Shown: one piece after another, positions 28,655-37,871 of the stretch
How positions within the stretch are numbered: the first letter of the stretch is position 1
Layout of the letters: each line of letters begins with the position of its first letter
DNA from: Trinickia violacea
GTDB lineage: Bacteria > Pseudomonadota > Gammaproteobacteria > Burkholderiales > Burkholderiaceae
Length of the DNA: 64,000 bases
Reading direction: 5' to 3'
Assembly: GCF_005280735.1 (NCBI RefSeq)
Contig: NZ_CP040077.1
Span: 3,534,001 to 3,598,000 of the forward strand
Notes under the pieces: model-generated
Databases searched by the model: none
The model's input: only the letters and a program-made list of their open reading frames with translations
Told to the model about the DNA's origin: nothing
Program-made: the position numbers and the translations under genes

Positions 28655-29695
28655 TCAGTGCCCCCGATGATCGAGCGAGCAACGGTGCTCGCTCGTACCG
28701 AGGTCGACCTGCAGCGTCGCGTGATGCATCGCGTACTGCTCGCGCAGCGTCCGCACCATATCGTCGAGCACCGAATCGCCCGGGTGGCCCGCCGGCATCA
28801 CGAGGTGCGCGGAGAGCGCGCTCTCGGTCGTCGACAGCGCCCAGACGTGCAGATCGTGCACATCCGCGACGCCCGGCTGCGCCGCGAGGTAGCGCTGGAT
28901 GCGCTGCGTGTCGACGCCGGGCGGCACCGCCGCGAGCGCCATGTGCACCGCGTCGCGCAGCAGCCCCCAAGTGCCGTAAACCACCACCGCGACGACCAAA
29001 AGGCTCATCACCGGGTCGATCCACGTGAGGCCGGTCGCGAGAATCACGAGACCGCTGACGGCCACCGCCGCCGAGATCGCCGCGTCGGCGGCCATGTGCA
29101 GGAACGCGCCGCGGATGTTCAGATCGTCCTTGTTGCCGCGCATGAAGAGCCACGCCGAAAAGCCGTTGACGACGATGCCGATGGTCGCCACGACGAACAC
29201 GTCGAAGCCCGCGACCGGCGCCGGATTCAACAGCCGGGAAATCGCCTCGGTGACGATCGCACCGCTCGCGAACAGCAGCAGCGCGGCATTGGCGAGCGAG
29301 GCGAGGATCGACGAGCTGCCGTAGCCGAATGTGAAGCGAGCCGACGGGCGGCGCTTGGCGAGCCACGTCGCGCCCCACGCGAGCAGGAGTCCGAGCACGT
29401 CCGAGAGGTTGTGGCCGGCATCGGCGAGCAGCGCGGTCGAATGGGCGAGCACGCCGAAGATCACTTGCACGACGACGATCGCGATGTTCAACGCGACCGC
29501 GATCGCGAATGCGCGTCCGTGGCCCGGAGCAGGCGCGTGGTGATGGTGATGGTGGTGATGCCCGCCGCCTGCGTCATGGTCGTGGCCGTGGTCGTGGCCG
29601 GCGTGCGAATGCGGCTGATGATCGTGACTATCGCCGCCGTGCTCGTGGTCATGCGCGGGCTCGTGCACATGTCCATGGGAAGAAGGTGTCGTCAT
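28655..29695 (-). CDS. cation diffusion facilitator family metal exporter (ZitB/CzcD-like)
   Basis: A 346-residue inner-membrane protein with six predicted helices that exports divalent metal (most likely Zn2+) by proton exchange. Seen: a very His-rich cytosolic N-terminus (residues ~8-58, with an eight-His run), the TM2 metal site DAGHNLSDV near residue 92, the TM5 site HMAADA near 200, and a C-terminal cytosolic domain (~260-340, VHDLHVWALS) that dimerises. ZitB- or CzcD-like; the metal is inferred from the family. Confidence 0.92.
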   Translation of the reverse strand: MTTPSSHGHVHEPAHDHEHGGDSHDHQPHSHAGHDHGHDHDAGGGHHHHHHHHAPAPGHGRAFAIAVALNIAIVVVQVIFGVLAHSTALLADAGHNLSDVLGLLLAWGATWLAKRRPSARFTFGYGSSSILASLANAALLLFASGAIVTEAISRLLNPAPVAGFDVFVVATIGIVVNGFSAWLFMRGNKDDLNIRGAFLHMAADAAISAAVAVSGLVILATGLTWIDPVMSLLVVAVVVYGTWGLLRDAVHMALAAVPPGVDTQRIQRYLAAQPGVADVHDLHVWALSTTESALSAHLVMPAGHPGDSVLDDMVRTLREQYAMHHATLQVDLGTSEHRCSLDHRGH

Positions 29696-29869
29696 GGTCG
29701 AATCGTCGAAGGTTTGAGCGCGTCAGCCACGGTACTGCAAGATCACGACGTCGTTACGACATGAAAAGAACGACCGTTTCCCCGTTATAGACCACACGGC
29801 CCATCGTCCGAAAGCGGAGACGCCTCGTCGAGTGTGGGAAAATGCGGCGTTTGCTTGTCCCTGCCTGTC

Positions 29870-31735
29870 ATGGAACCCTTTTTTGACCGTGCCTACGCGG
29901 CCCACAGCGCAGGCCGGCTCGCCGATGCCGAGCGCGACTACCGCGCGGCGCTCGATGCCGATCCGGTCCACGTCGACGCACTGCACCTGCTGGGCGTGCT
30001 ACGCCACCAGCAAGGCAAGCACGCCGAGGCAGCCGAATTGGTGCGCCGCGCGGTCGACTTGCGCCCGAACGACGCCGCCCTGCAACTGAATCTCGGCAAC
30101 GCGCTGAAGGCGCTCGGCCAGCTCGACGGCGCGATCGAGCGCTTTCGCAACGCGCTCACGCTCGTGCCGGAGTTCGCGCTCGCCCACTACAACCTCGGCA
30201 ACGCGTACTCCGCCGCCGGCCGTCATGAAGACGCGCTGTTCGCGTTCGAAAAATCGCTGCACTTCAAGCCCGGCGACGCGTCGACCTACAACAACCTCGG
30301 CAACGCGTTGCATGCGCTCGGCCGCCACGACGAGGCGATCGACGCGTTTTCGCGCGCGCTCGAACTGCGTCCCCGGCATGCCGGCGCGCACAACAACCTC
30401 GGGATGTCGCTCGCCGCGCTCGATCGGGCCGACGACGCGCTCGTGCACTTTCGCGCGGCCACGGCCGCCGAGCCGCGTTTTGTCGCCGCGCACTTCAATC
30501 TCGGCAACACGCTCGATGCGATCGGCCGCCATGAAGAGGCGGTCGCGGCGTTCGAGGCCGCGCTCGCGCTGCACGCGCCGTTTCCGCCGGCCCTGTTCGG
30601 GCTCGGCAACGCGCTCGCCGCGCTCGGGCGCCACGCCGAGGCGGCGCAGCGCTTCGAGCTTGCGGTCGGTCTCGATCCGAAGTCCTGTCTCGCGTGGCTC
30701 AATCTCGGCACCGCACAACATGCGCTGGGCGCGCATACGGCGGCCCTGCGCGCCTTCGACCAAGCGCTGCGGCTGAGCCCGGACCTCGCATCCGCGCACA
30801 TGAACCGTGCGCTCGCGCTGCTCACGCTCGGTGATTTCACGCGCGGCCTGCCCGAATACGAATGGCGGCTGAGAGCGCTCGCCTATCCGTCGAGCGCCGC
30901 CGCTCTGCCGCGCTGGAACGGCGAGCCGCTCGACGACGAGACGCTGCTGGTCGAAGCGGAACAGGGCTTCGGCGACACGCTGCAGTTCATCCGCTTCATG
31001 CCGCTCGTGCGCGAGCGCGCGCCGCGCGTGGTGCTCGAAGTCCAACCTGAATTGTTGCCGCTCGTCGCGCCGCTCGCGGACGCATGGCGCGTGACGGTGA
31101 TCGCGCGTGGCGCGCCGCGCCCGCCCGTGGACCTGCACTGCCCGCTGCTCAGCTTGCCGTTCGCGCTCGGCATCACCGCCGAAACGCTGCCCGCACGTGC
31201 CCGCTACCTCGACGTGCCGAGGGACTACCAGCGCCGCTGGCGCGGCTCGCTCGGCGGCCACGCGAAGCGCAAGATCGGCCTCGCCTGGTCGGGCCGCATT
31301 CAGGCGCGTGAGAATCGCGCGATCCCGCTCGGCGCGCTCGCCCCGCTGTTCGCCCTCGAAGGCATCGACTGGATCGTGCTGCAGCCCGACTTGAGCGCCG
31401 ACGAGCGCCGCGCCCTCGATGCCCACCCGCGCGCCGTCTCGATCCATCGCTTCGACGAGCGCAACGGCGCCCGGCGCATCGGCGACTTCGCGGACACGGC
31501 CGCTATCGTCGACCGGCTCGACGCGGTGGTGTCGATCGACACATCGATCGCCCACCTCGCCGGCGCGCTCGGCAAGCCGCTGTGGCTGATGCTGCCGCTT
31601 GCCGCCGACTGGCGCTGGTTTGTCGGGAGCGACAGAAGCCCGTGGTATCCGACTGCGCGCCTCGTGCGCCAGAGCACGCCGGGAGCGTGGGAAGACGTGA
31701 TCGAAGCGGTCGCGCGCGAAGTGCGCGACGCTTGA
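29870..31735 (+). CDS. TPR protein with C-terminal GT9-like glycosyltransferase domain
   Basis: A 621-residue protein. About nine to ten consecutive TPRs fill residues ~1-330 (repeating pattern AHYNLGNAYSAAGRHEDAL, then FxxAL), followed by a C-terminal domain (~380-610) resembling glycosyltransferase family 9 (heptosyltransferase-like). The C-terminal part has the signature VVSIDTSIAHLAGALGKPLW. This layout resembles bacterial TPR/SPINDLY-like proteins. Start at 29870 (MEPFFDRAY); an in-frame ATG 36 bases upstream would add 12 Cys-containing residues. Acceptor and sugar are unknown. Confidence 0.82.
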   Translation: MEPFFDRAYAAHSAGRLADAERDYRAALDADPVHVDALHLLGVLRHQQGKHAEAAELVRRAVDLRPNDAALQLNLGNALKALGQLDGAIERFRNALTLVPEFALAHYNLGNAYSAAGRHEDALFAFEKSLHFKPGDASTYNNLGNALHALGRHDEAIDAFSRALELRPRHAGAHNNLGMSLAALDRADDALVHFRAATAAEPRFVAAHFNLGNTLDAIGRHEEAVAAFEAALALHAPFPPALFGLGNALAALGRHAEAAQRFELAVGLDPKSCLAWLNLGTAQHALGAHTAALRAFDQALRLSPDLASAHMNRALALLTLGDFTRGLPEYEWRLRALAYPSSAAALPRWNGEPLDDETLLVEAEQGFGDTLQFIRFMPLVRERAPRVVLEVQPELLPLVAPLADAWRVTVIARGAPRPPVDLHCPLLSLPFALGITAETLPARARYLDVPRDYQRRWRGSLGGHAKRKIGLAWSGRIQARENRAIPLGALAPLFALEGIDWIVLQPDLSADERRALDAHPRAVSIHRFDERNGARRIGDFADTAAIVDRLDAVVSIDTSIAHLAGALGKPLWLMLPLAADWRWFVGSDRSPWYPTARLVRQSTPGAWEDVIEAVAREVRDA

Positions 31736-31770
31736 AGCCAGGCGCGAGCGAGACGCCTCGACGCCGCAAA

Positions 31771-31796
31771 AGCAAAAGAGCCCCGACCGGGGCCCC
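31771..31796 (-). terminator. intrinsic terminator between the TPR gene and the MFS gene
   Basis: Stem GCCCC-GACC-GGGGC with an A-rich 5' flank on the plus strand, which is TCTTTTGCTTTT on the minus strand. It therefore terminates the minus-strand MFS gene best, and may also slow transcription from the convergent TPR gene. Confidence 0.75.
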
Positions 31797-31825
31797 TTGC
31801 CATCCATCAATACGCGCGCTGCCGC

Positions 31826-33121
31826 TTACGCGAGCTTGTACTGATTGCGCGCTTCGTCCGTCCGATACAGCACGAGCGTCGCGATCAAACCGCACACCGC
31901 CGCCACGCCCATCCAGAGCCCCGGCGCGGCCTTGTTGCCCGTCGCATGGATCAGGTAGGTCGAGATCGCCGGCGTGAAACCGCCGATGGTCGTCGCGAGG
32001 CTGTACGCAAGCGAGAATCCGGCAGTCCGCACGTCAGCCGGCATCACTTCCGTCAACGCCACGACCATCGCACCGTTATAGCTGCCGTACAGGAACGACA
32101 GCCACAGCTCGACCGCCAGCAGCCGGCCGAACGACGGGTCCGCCACGAGCCACTGCATCGCCGGATACGACGTGAGAATCGTCAACACCGTGAACGTGAT
32201 CAGCACCGGACGGCGCCCGATGCGATCCGACACCGCCCCCATCACCGGCAGCCACACGAGGTTCGACAAGCCGATGCACACGGTGACGACGAGCGTATCG
32301 ATCGACGACAGCTTCAGCACTTCGCGGCCGAACGTGGGCGTATAGGCGGTGATCAGGTAGAACGACACGGTGGTCATGATCACCATGCCCATGCCGCCGA
32401 GCACGATGCCCCAGTTCGCGAGCATCGACTTGAAGACCTCGCCCATGCTCGGACGATGCTTCTTCGCGAGGAACTCGTCGGTTTCCTTGAGCGAGCGGCG
32501 GATCAGGAGCAAGAACGGCACGATCAGGCAGCCGATCAGGAACGGCACGCGCCAGCCCCAGGCGCTCATCTGGTCGGCCGGCAGGAGGCGGTTCAGCACC
32601 ACGCCGATCAAGGCGGCGAACACCACCGCGACCTGCTGGCTGCCGGACTGCCACGAGCAGTAAAAGCCCTTGTTGCCCTTCGTCGCGATCTCCGACAGAT
32701 AGACCGACACGCCGCCCAGCTCGACGCCCGCCGAGAAGCCTTGCAGAAGCCGGCCCAGCAGCACGAGCACCGGCGCGAGATAGCCGATCGTCGCGTAGCC
32801 GGGAATCGCCGCCACCGTCAGCGTGCCGATCGCCATCAAGAGCAGCGTGAGGATCAGGCCCTTGCGGCGGCCGTGCTTGTCGATATAGGCGCCGAGCACG
32901 AGCGCACCCAGGGGACGCATCATGAAACCCGCGCCGAACACCGACAGCGCCAGCATCAGCGAAACGAAGCTGTCGCCGCTCGGGAAATAGGTCTTGGCGA
33001 TCGCGGATGCGTAATAGCCGTAGACCATGAAGTCATACATTTCCAGGAAGTTGCCGCTGACGACGCGAAACACTGTCCTGACTTTCGATTCGTTGGGGGA
33101 TGCGTGGGACGCGGTAGACAT
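31826..33121 (-). CDS. MFS transporter, metabolite:H+ symporter family (citrate-like)
   Basis: A 431-residue major facilitator protein with 12 predicted membrane helices. Seen: N-terminal VVSGNFLEMYDFMVYGYYAS typical of the MHS family, the loop 2-3 motif GAYIDKHGRRKGL near residues 77-89, GRLLQGFSAGVELGG near 122-136, and GAVSDRIGRRPVL near 289-301. Closest in pattern to citrate/tricarballylate:proton symporters, but the substrate is not proven. Monocistronic; divergent from the GNAT gene. Confidence 0.85.
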   Translation of the reverse strand: MSTASHASPNESKVRTVFRVVSGNFLEMYDFMVYGYYASAIAKTYFPSGDSFVSLMLALSVFGAGFMMRPLGALVLGAYIDKHGRRKGLILTLLLMAIGTLTVAAIPGYATIGYLAPVLVLLGRLLQGFSAGVELGGVSVYLSEIATKGNKGFYCSWQSGSQQVAVVFAALIGVVLNRLLPADQMSAWGWRVPFLIGCLIVPFLLLIRRSLKETDEFLAKKHRPSMGEVFKSMLANWGIVLGGMGMVIMTTVSFYLITAYTPTFGREVLKLSSIDTLVVTVCIGLSNLVWLPVMGAVSDRIGRRPVLITFTVLTILTSYPAMQWLVADPSFGRLLAVELWLSFLYGSYNGAMVVALTEVMPADVRTAGFSLAYSLATTIGGFTPAISTYLIHATGNKAAPGLWMGVAAVCGLIATLVLYRTDEARNQYKLA

Positions 33122-33401
33122 GACATTCTCAAAGAGACCGCTCGCCTAACCACTCGGCAAACGGCAGTTGACACATTGCCGGCTCGACGCCGGCGATCTC
33201 GCATATCGGCGTGCGCGGCTTTGACGCGCCACATTCGGAGCGAAAAACCGGCGATGCCGGGAACCGGGCTGGGCCCCAGCGATCGCCGGGCGCAATCTTA
33301 CTGCGAACGCGGCTTTCGTGTATTTACGATTCAGCCGATGTCGGCGCGCGGCGTCCACGCAGTAAACTGGCCGCACTACGGACTTTTACGCCTCGCTGTC
33401 G

Positions 33402-33923
33402 ATGACTCTTCCCGCGCCTCTCACGCTGCGTCACGCGCGTCCCGCCGATGCCGGCCTCCTCGCGGCCATCCACGCGGCAAGCTGGCAAGCGACTTACCGG
33501 GGCATCCTGCCCAACGAATTCCTCGACGACGAGGTCGCCAACGAACGCGCCGCGTTCTGGCACGCGCGCATGAACGCGCCGGACGATGGCCGGCGGCTCG
33601 TGCAGATCGCCGATCTGGAGGGAGAGGCGGTGGGATTCGTCTGCGTCGAGCGGCCGATCGGGTCCGCCTGGGGCGCGCTGCTCGACAACCTGCACGCGCT
33701 GCCTCGGTACCAGGGGATCGGCGTCGGAAAGCTGCTGATCGGCGCGGCGCAGGATTGGGCACGGGCGTGCGGCGAAACGCAGATCCATCTGTACGTGCTG
33801 GAAGGCAACACAGCCGCGATTGCGTTCTACGAGCGGCAGGGCTGGCAGCCCGCGGGCAGGGAACCGGACCACATGGGCGGCATAGACGTCACCGCGCTGC
33901 GCTACGCGTACCGGCTGGTCTAG
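33402..33923 (+). CDS. GNAT-family N-acetyltransferase
   Basis: A 173-residue acetyl-CoA-dependent acetyltransferase. Seen: N-terminal LRHARPADAGLLAAIHAAS, and the acetyl-CoA-binding signature LPRYQGIGVGKLLIGAAQ near residues 97-114 (the Q-x-x-G-x-G/A loop), followed by LYVLEGNTAAIAFYERQGW. The substrate is unknown. It is a single gene with a perfect terminator 13 bases after the stop. Confidence 0.88.
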   Translation: MTLPAPLTLRHARPADAGLLAAIHAASWQATYRGILPNEFLDDEVANERAAFWHARMNAPDDGRRLVQIADLEGEAVGFVCVERPIGSAWGALLDNLHALPRYQGIGVGKLLIGAAQDWARACGETQIHLYVLEGNTAAIAFYERQGWQPAGREPDHMGGIDVTALRYAYRLV

Positions 33924-33936
33924 GCGTGTCAAACGC

Positions 33937-33973
33937 AAAACGGCTCGCCGTCATCACACGGCGAGCCGTTTTC
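33937..33973 (+). terminator. intrinsic terminator of the GNAT gene (bidirectional shape)
   Basis: AAAACGGCTCGCCGT-CATCAC-ACGGCGAGCCGTTTT: a perfect 15-base stem with A and T flanks, suited to both the GNAT gene and the convergent PuuD-like gene. Confidence 0.92.
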
Positions 33974-34036
33974 TTTTGCGACACCAGCCTTATCGATCGG
34001 CAGACACCGCCGCTCGCGGCCTGAACGGCACGACCT

Positions 34037-35215
34037 TTAGAAGCGCGTCTCGCGCGCAACGCGCAGGAACGTGTCCAGCAGCGGCGTACAGTCGAGCAAT
34101 TCCGGCCCGCCTGCACGATGGAACTCGGGGTGCCACTGCACGCCCACCACGAACGGCGCGCGCCGATAGCGCACGGCCTCGATGATCCCGTCCGACGACG
34201 ACACCGCCTCGATATTCAAATCGCGGCCCAGCGTCTTCACCGCCTGGTGGTGAATCGAATTGACCACCGCTTCGCGCCGGCCAGGGAACATGCTGGCGAG
34301 CGTCGAGCCGTCGGGAAAACGAACCGAATGGCGATGCTGGTCGTAGTGCTCGTTGACGTGAACGCCGGCCATCGGCACATCGGACGCAATGTCTTGATAG
34401 AGCGTGCCGCCAAACGCGACGTTGATGAGCTGGCAGCCGCGGCAGACGCCCAGCACCGGCTTGCCCGACTCGATGAACTCGTGCAGCAGCTCCAGTTCGT
34501 ACATGTCGCGCACGCGATCGCCGGGCCATTCGGGACGGCTCGCGCTCTCTGCGTACGACTGCGGCGAGACGTCGGCGCCGCCTTGCAGCAACAGGCCGTC
34601 CAGATGCTTCGCGTAGTCGCGCAAGCGAATGTTGCTCGGGTGGAGCATGCCTTGATGGCCGACCGTCGGAATCATGAAGACGAGCACGTCGCGCGACATG
34701 ACCCAGTGCGCGATCGACTCCTCCAGGTACTGCAGCGTCTTGCCGCGCAGGCCCCTCGCGCCGGGCTCGGGATGAAAGATGCGCGCCGACACGCCGATGC
34801 GCAGCGTGCGTTGCGTAATGCGCTGGCCGGCCCGGTCGAAGATCCGCCGGGCGCGCGCGGCGACCGTGCGTCCCAGCACCGACCACGCCGAATCGCTTTG
34901 CCGCAGATAGGCAGGCGGCGCGGAAGGCACCGCGCCGGGAGGCGGCGGACGCGGCGTATCGAAATCGGGTTGGGCGCCAAAGCCGGGCGGCGGCGAACCC
35001 GTCGTACCTTTGGGCGTGGCGCCCGCCGGGGCAGCCTCGCGCGGTTCGGCAGGCGCGGGCTCCTCTGCCACGGCGGCTGCGGCCCGAGGTGGCGCGTCCT
35101 GTGCCGCAGCCTCGTGCACAGGTGGCTGCGGGGCGGAGCTCGATACCTGGGATTGACCGGTTGAAGCGGATGGAGAGCCGGGATTCCCGGCGTTGGGCGG
35201 CGTGTTTTCGCTCAT
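34037..35215 (-). CDS. class I glutamine amidotransferase-like gamma-glutamyl hydrolase (PuuD-like, peptidase C26)
   Basis: A 392-residue protein. The C-terminal ~250 residues are a GATase1/peptidase C26 domain: nucleophile in GVCRGCQLINVAFGG near residue 260, catalytic His-Glu in GVQWHPEFH near 360, and the segment LLLQGGADVSPQSY near 207. Family members hydrolyse gamma-glutamyl-GABA in putrescine degradation or related gamma-glutamyl amides. Unusual is the N-terminal ~115 residues, low-complexity Pro/Ala/Glu-rich and without a signal peptide; the family usually starts near the domain (about 250 residues). Alternative internal starts are possible. Confidence 0.85.
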   Translation of the reverse strand: MSENTPPNAGNPGSPSASTGQSQVSSSAPQPPVHEAAAQDAPPRAAAAVAEEPAPAEPREAAPAGATPKGTTGSPPPGFGAQPDFDTPRPPPPGAVPSAPPAYLRQSDSAWSVLGRTVAARARRIFDRAGQRITQRTLRIGVSARIFHPEPGARGLRGKTLQYLEESIAHWVMSRDVLVFMIPTVGHQGMLHPSNIRLRDYAKHLDGLLLQGGADVSPQSYAESASRPEWPGDRVRDMYELELLHEFIESGKPVLGVCRGCQLINVAFGGTLYQDIASDVPMAGVHVNEHYDQHRHSVRFPDGSTLASMFPGRREAVVNSIHHQAVKTLGRDLNIEAVSSSDGIIEAVRYRRAPFVVGVQWHPEFHRAGGPELLDCTPLLDTFLRVARETRF

Positions 35216-35439
35216 GACTTTAGGGCAGGCGCGCCTGGCACGCGAACGGTGGAGACTATCCCATTATCCGCCAGTGACCGACGCGGCCGCAAACGCGCGC
35301 CCTTTCTCACCCGACAGCCCCGACGCGAAGCCTTGTTCTACAATGCCTGCGACATCCGCCGCCCCGGCTTTCGAGACAACCCGGCACACGCAAGCACACC
35401 GCGCCGCAAACGTCTCTCAACTGCCTCGAACCCACCGCC

Positions 35440-36831
35440 ATGCCTGCCGCCGACTTTACCCCGCCCACCCCATTCGCCCCGCTCGCCCAACTCGCCGCCG
35501 ATCTCGCCGCGGGCAAGACCTCGAGCCGCGCACTCGTCGAGGCCGCGCTGGACCGAATCGCCGACCCGTCGGGCCAAGGCTCGACCGTCTTCATCGAGGT
35601 CGCCGCCGACAGCGCCCGCGCCGCCGCCGACGCGCACGACCGCCTGCGCGCCGCCGGTACCGTGCTCTCGCCGCTCGCGGGCATCCCCGTGTCGATCAAG
35701 GATCTGTTCGACATCGAAGGGCAGGTCACGCGCGCCGGTTCGCGCGCGCTCGACGGCACCGCCCCGGCGAGCGCCGACGCGATCGCGGTCGCCCGGCTCA
35801 AGCGCGCGGGCGCGGTGATCGTCGGGCGCACGAACATGAGTGAGTTCGCGTTCTCCGGGCTCGGCCTCAATCCGCACTACGGCACGCCGCTCTCGCCGTA
35901 CCACCGCGAGGTGCCAGGCGATGCGCGCGTGGCGGGCGGGTCCTCGTCGGGCGCGGCCGCATCGGTTGCCGACGGCATGGCCGCGGTCGCGCTCGGCACC
36001 GACACCGGCGGCTCGCTGCGCATCCCCGCCGCGATGTGCGGCCTGACGGGCTTCAAGCCGACGGCCAGCCGCATCCCGAAGCAAGGCGGCGTGCCGCTTT
36101 CCAGCACGCTCGATTCCTTCGGCCCGATCGGCGTGTCGGTCGCGTGCTGCGCGCTCGTCGACCGCCTGCTCGCCGGGCTCGAACCGCGTGTGCCCGCGCG
36201 CCGCCCGCTCGAAGGCGTGCGCCTCGGCGTGCTGACCCACTACGTGACGGACGATGTCGAGCCCGCGGTGGCCGCGGCCGTCGATACCGCGCTCAAGCAT
36301 CTCGAAGCCGCCGGCGCGATCGTCGCCGACGTGCACTTCGCGCCGCTCGACCGTTGGCAGGACATCAACCGCATCGGCTTTTCGTCGATGGAAGCGTATG
36401 CGTGGCATCGGCCGCTGATCGAGAAGCACCGCGACCTCTACGATCCGCGCGTGCTCGTCCGGATTCTGAAAGGCGAAACCGCCACGGCCGCCGACTATCT
36501 CGACCTGCTCGCCGAACGCGCCGCGCTTTTCGAGGCCGCCCGGCACACGCTGTGGCAGCGCTTCGACGCGATCGTCGCGCCGACCATTCCGATCGCCCCG
36601 CCGCGCCTCGCCGACCTCGAACAAGACGACGAGACGTTCGCGCGCGTCAACGCGCTCGTCCTGCGCAATCCGAGCGTCTTCAACGTGCTCGACGCGTGCG
36701 CGCTGTCGGTGCCGTGCCATGTGCGCGGCGAAGCGCCGGTCGGGCTCATGCTCGCGGCCGCGCCGCATGCGGACGACGCCCTGCTCGGCATCGGCCTCGC
36801 GGTCGAGCGCGTGCTGAACCCATTGCGCTGA
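35440..36831 (+). CDS. amidase signature family protein
   Basis: A 463-residue amide hydrolase with the Ser-cisSer-Lys triad: Lys in GIPVSIKDLFDIEG near residue 87, the Gly/Ser-rich signature VAGGSSSGAAASVADGMA near residues 165-182 and the nucleophile Ser in GTDTGGSLRIPAAMCGLTG near 187-205. Cytosolic. Substrate unknown; the family includes GatA, indoleacetamide hydrolase and many others, and no gatC/gatB neighbours are present, so GatA is unlikely. Confidence 0.9.
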   Translation: MPAADFTPPTPFAPLAQLAADLAAGKTSSRALVEAALDRIADPSGQGSTVFIEVAADSARAAADAHDRLRAAGTVLSPLAGIPVSIKDLFDIEGQVTRAGSRALDGTAPASADAIAVARLKRAGAVIVGRTNMSEFAFSGLGLNPHYGTPLSPYHREVPGDARVAGGSSSGAAASVADGMAAVALGTDTGGSLRIPAAMCGLTGFKPTASRIPKQGGVPLSSTLDSFGPIGVSVACCALVDRLLAGLEPRVPARRPLEGVRLGVLTHYVTDDVEPAVAAAVDTALKHLEAAGAIVADVHFAPLDRWQDINRIGFSSMEAYAWHRPLIEKHRDLYDPRVLVRILKGETATAADYLDLLAERAALFEAARHTLWQRFDAIVAPTIPIAPPRLADLEQDDETFARVNALVLRNPSVFNVLDACALSVPCHVRGEAPVGLMLAAAPHADDALLGIGLAVERVLNPLR

Positions 36832-36979
36832 GCCCGGCTGCGCTCGTCCGGCAAACCCGCGCCCGCGCGCGGCGCGGGGCCGATTCGTCGAGGTCGTTTT
36901 GATCCAATAAACAAACGTGCGTATGAAAAGCGCACTAAAATCACCCGGTTCCAGCCATTTCGAAACCCATTCTTCTCTC

Positions 36980-37501
36980 ATGAACGACAACACCGCGTTG
37001 CTGCGCCGCGAGCGCCGTCTCCTCGTCCTGCTGGGCTTCGTCTGCCTCGGCCTCCTGGCCGGTGCGCTCTACATGCAGTTCGTCAAGAACGAGGACCCCT
37101 GCACGCTGTGCATCATCCAGCGCTATTTCTTCGCGCTGATCGCGTTCTTTGCGTTCTTCGGCGCAACGTTGAAAGGCTGGCGCGGGGTCGCCGTGCTCGA
37201 GACGCTCATTGCCATTACCGCCGCGGCCGGCATCGCGGCCGCCGTGCGCCACGTGTATATCCAGCTGAACCCCGGCTTCAGCTGCGGTTTCGACCAGTTG
37301 CAGCCGGTCGTCGACAGTCTGCCGCCCGCGCAGTGGCTGCCCTCCGTGTTCAAGGTCGGCGGCCTATGCGAGACGGTGTATCCGCCGATCTTCGGCATCC
37401 TGCTGCCGGGCTGGGCCCTGATCGCGTTCGTGGCGATCTTCGTGCCGGTCGTCGCGAGCCTGTGGCGCAACCGGACTCGGCGCGCGCTGAGCGCCCTGTA
37501 A
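36980..37501 (+). CDS. dsbB: disulfide bond formation protein B
   Basis: A 173-residue inner-membrane oxidase that reoxidises DsbA and passes electrons to ubiquinone. Seen: four predicted helices, the first cysteine pair CTLC at residues ~38-41 after the first helix, and the second periplasmic pair at CGFDQLQP and GGLCETVYPP near 101 and 129. The start at 36980 (MNDNTALLRRER) fits the family; a longer frame adds 21 residues. No dsbA is nearby. Confidence 0.94.
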   Translation: MNDNTALLRRERRLLVLLGFVCLGLLAGALYMQFVKNEDPCTLCIIQRYFFALIAFFAFFGATLKGWRGVAVLETLIAITAAAGIAAAVRHVYIQLNPGFSCGFDQLQPVVDSLPPAQWLPSVFKVGGLCETVYPPIFGILLPGWALIAFVAIFVPVVASLWRNRTRRALSAL

Positions 37502-37871
37502 TGCCCTCTGGGGCCGCGCCCGGCACGCCCGCCGGCTAGCGCCCGCCGTCTCGCTGCGGCCCCATCTGCGTGTAAACACCTAGTCACATCCGCCCGCGCG
37601 CCGCCGCGGGCCGGTCTCCCTTGCACGTTCGTGCGCGAGCCTTGCCCCGCGCGGCCCTCCGCGATCGGCTTCGTTTGGCCGCTACGGCGCACCTGCCGAG
37701 TCGCGATGCTGTCATGGGCGGCTGCTAATAGCCCCCATCACCGTCGCGGAATATTTTCCTGATAAGGACGGTGCTATCTTGCAATCATGGATGGCGATCT
37801 ACGTGCGCGAGGCCGGCGGGCTCTCGGCCATGCGTAACGCGCGCCTGATCCGCAATGTCTCTGGATTGGCT
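37502..37871. other. intergenic region between dsbB and xdhA
   Basis: About 370 bases. I see no gene, no clear terminator for dsbB and no repeat element. The imperfect dyad TCCT-GATA-AGGA at 37758-37769, about 100 bases before the xdhA ATG, is the only candidate regulatory feature; a promoter for xdhABC must lie here but I cannot place it confidently. Confidence 0.4.

Noticed and set aside
35440..36831. GatA subunit of the amidotransferase
   Set aside because: No gatB or gatC nearby and the flanking motifs are those of the general amidase family.
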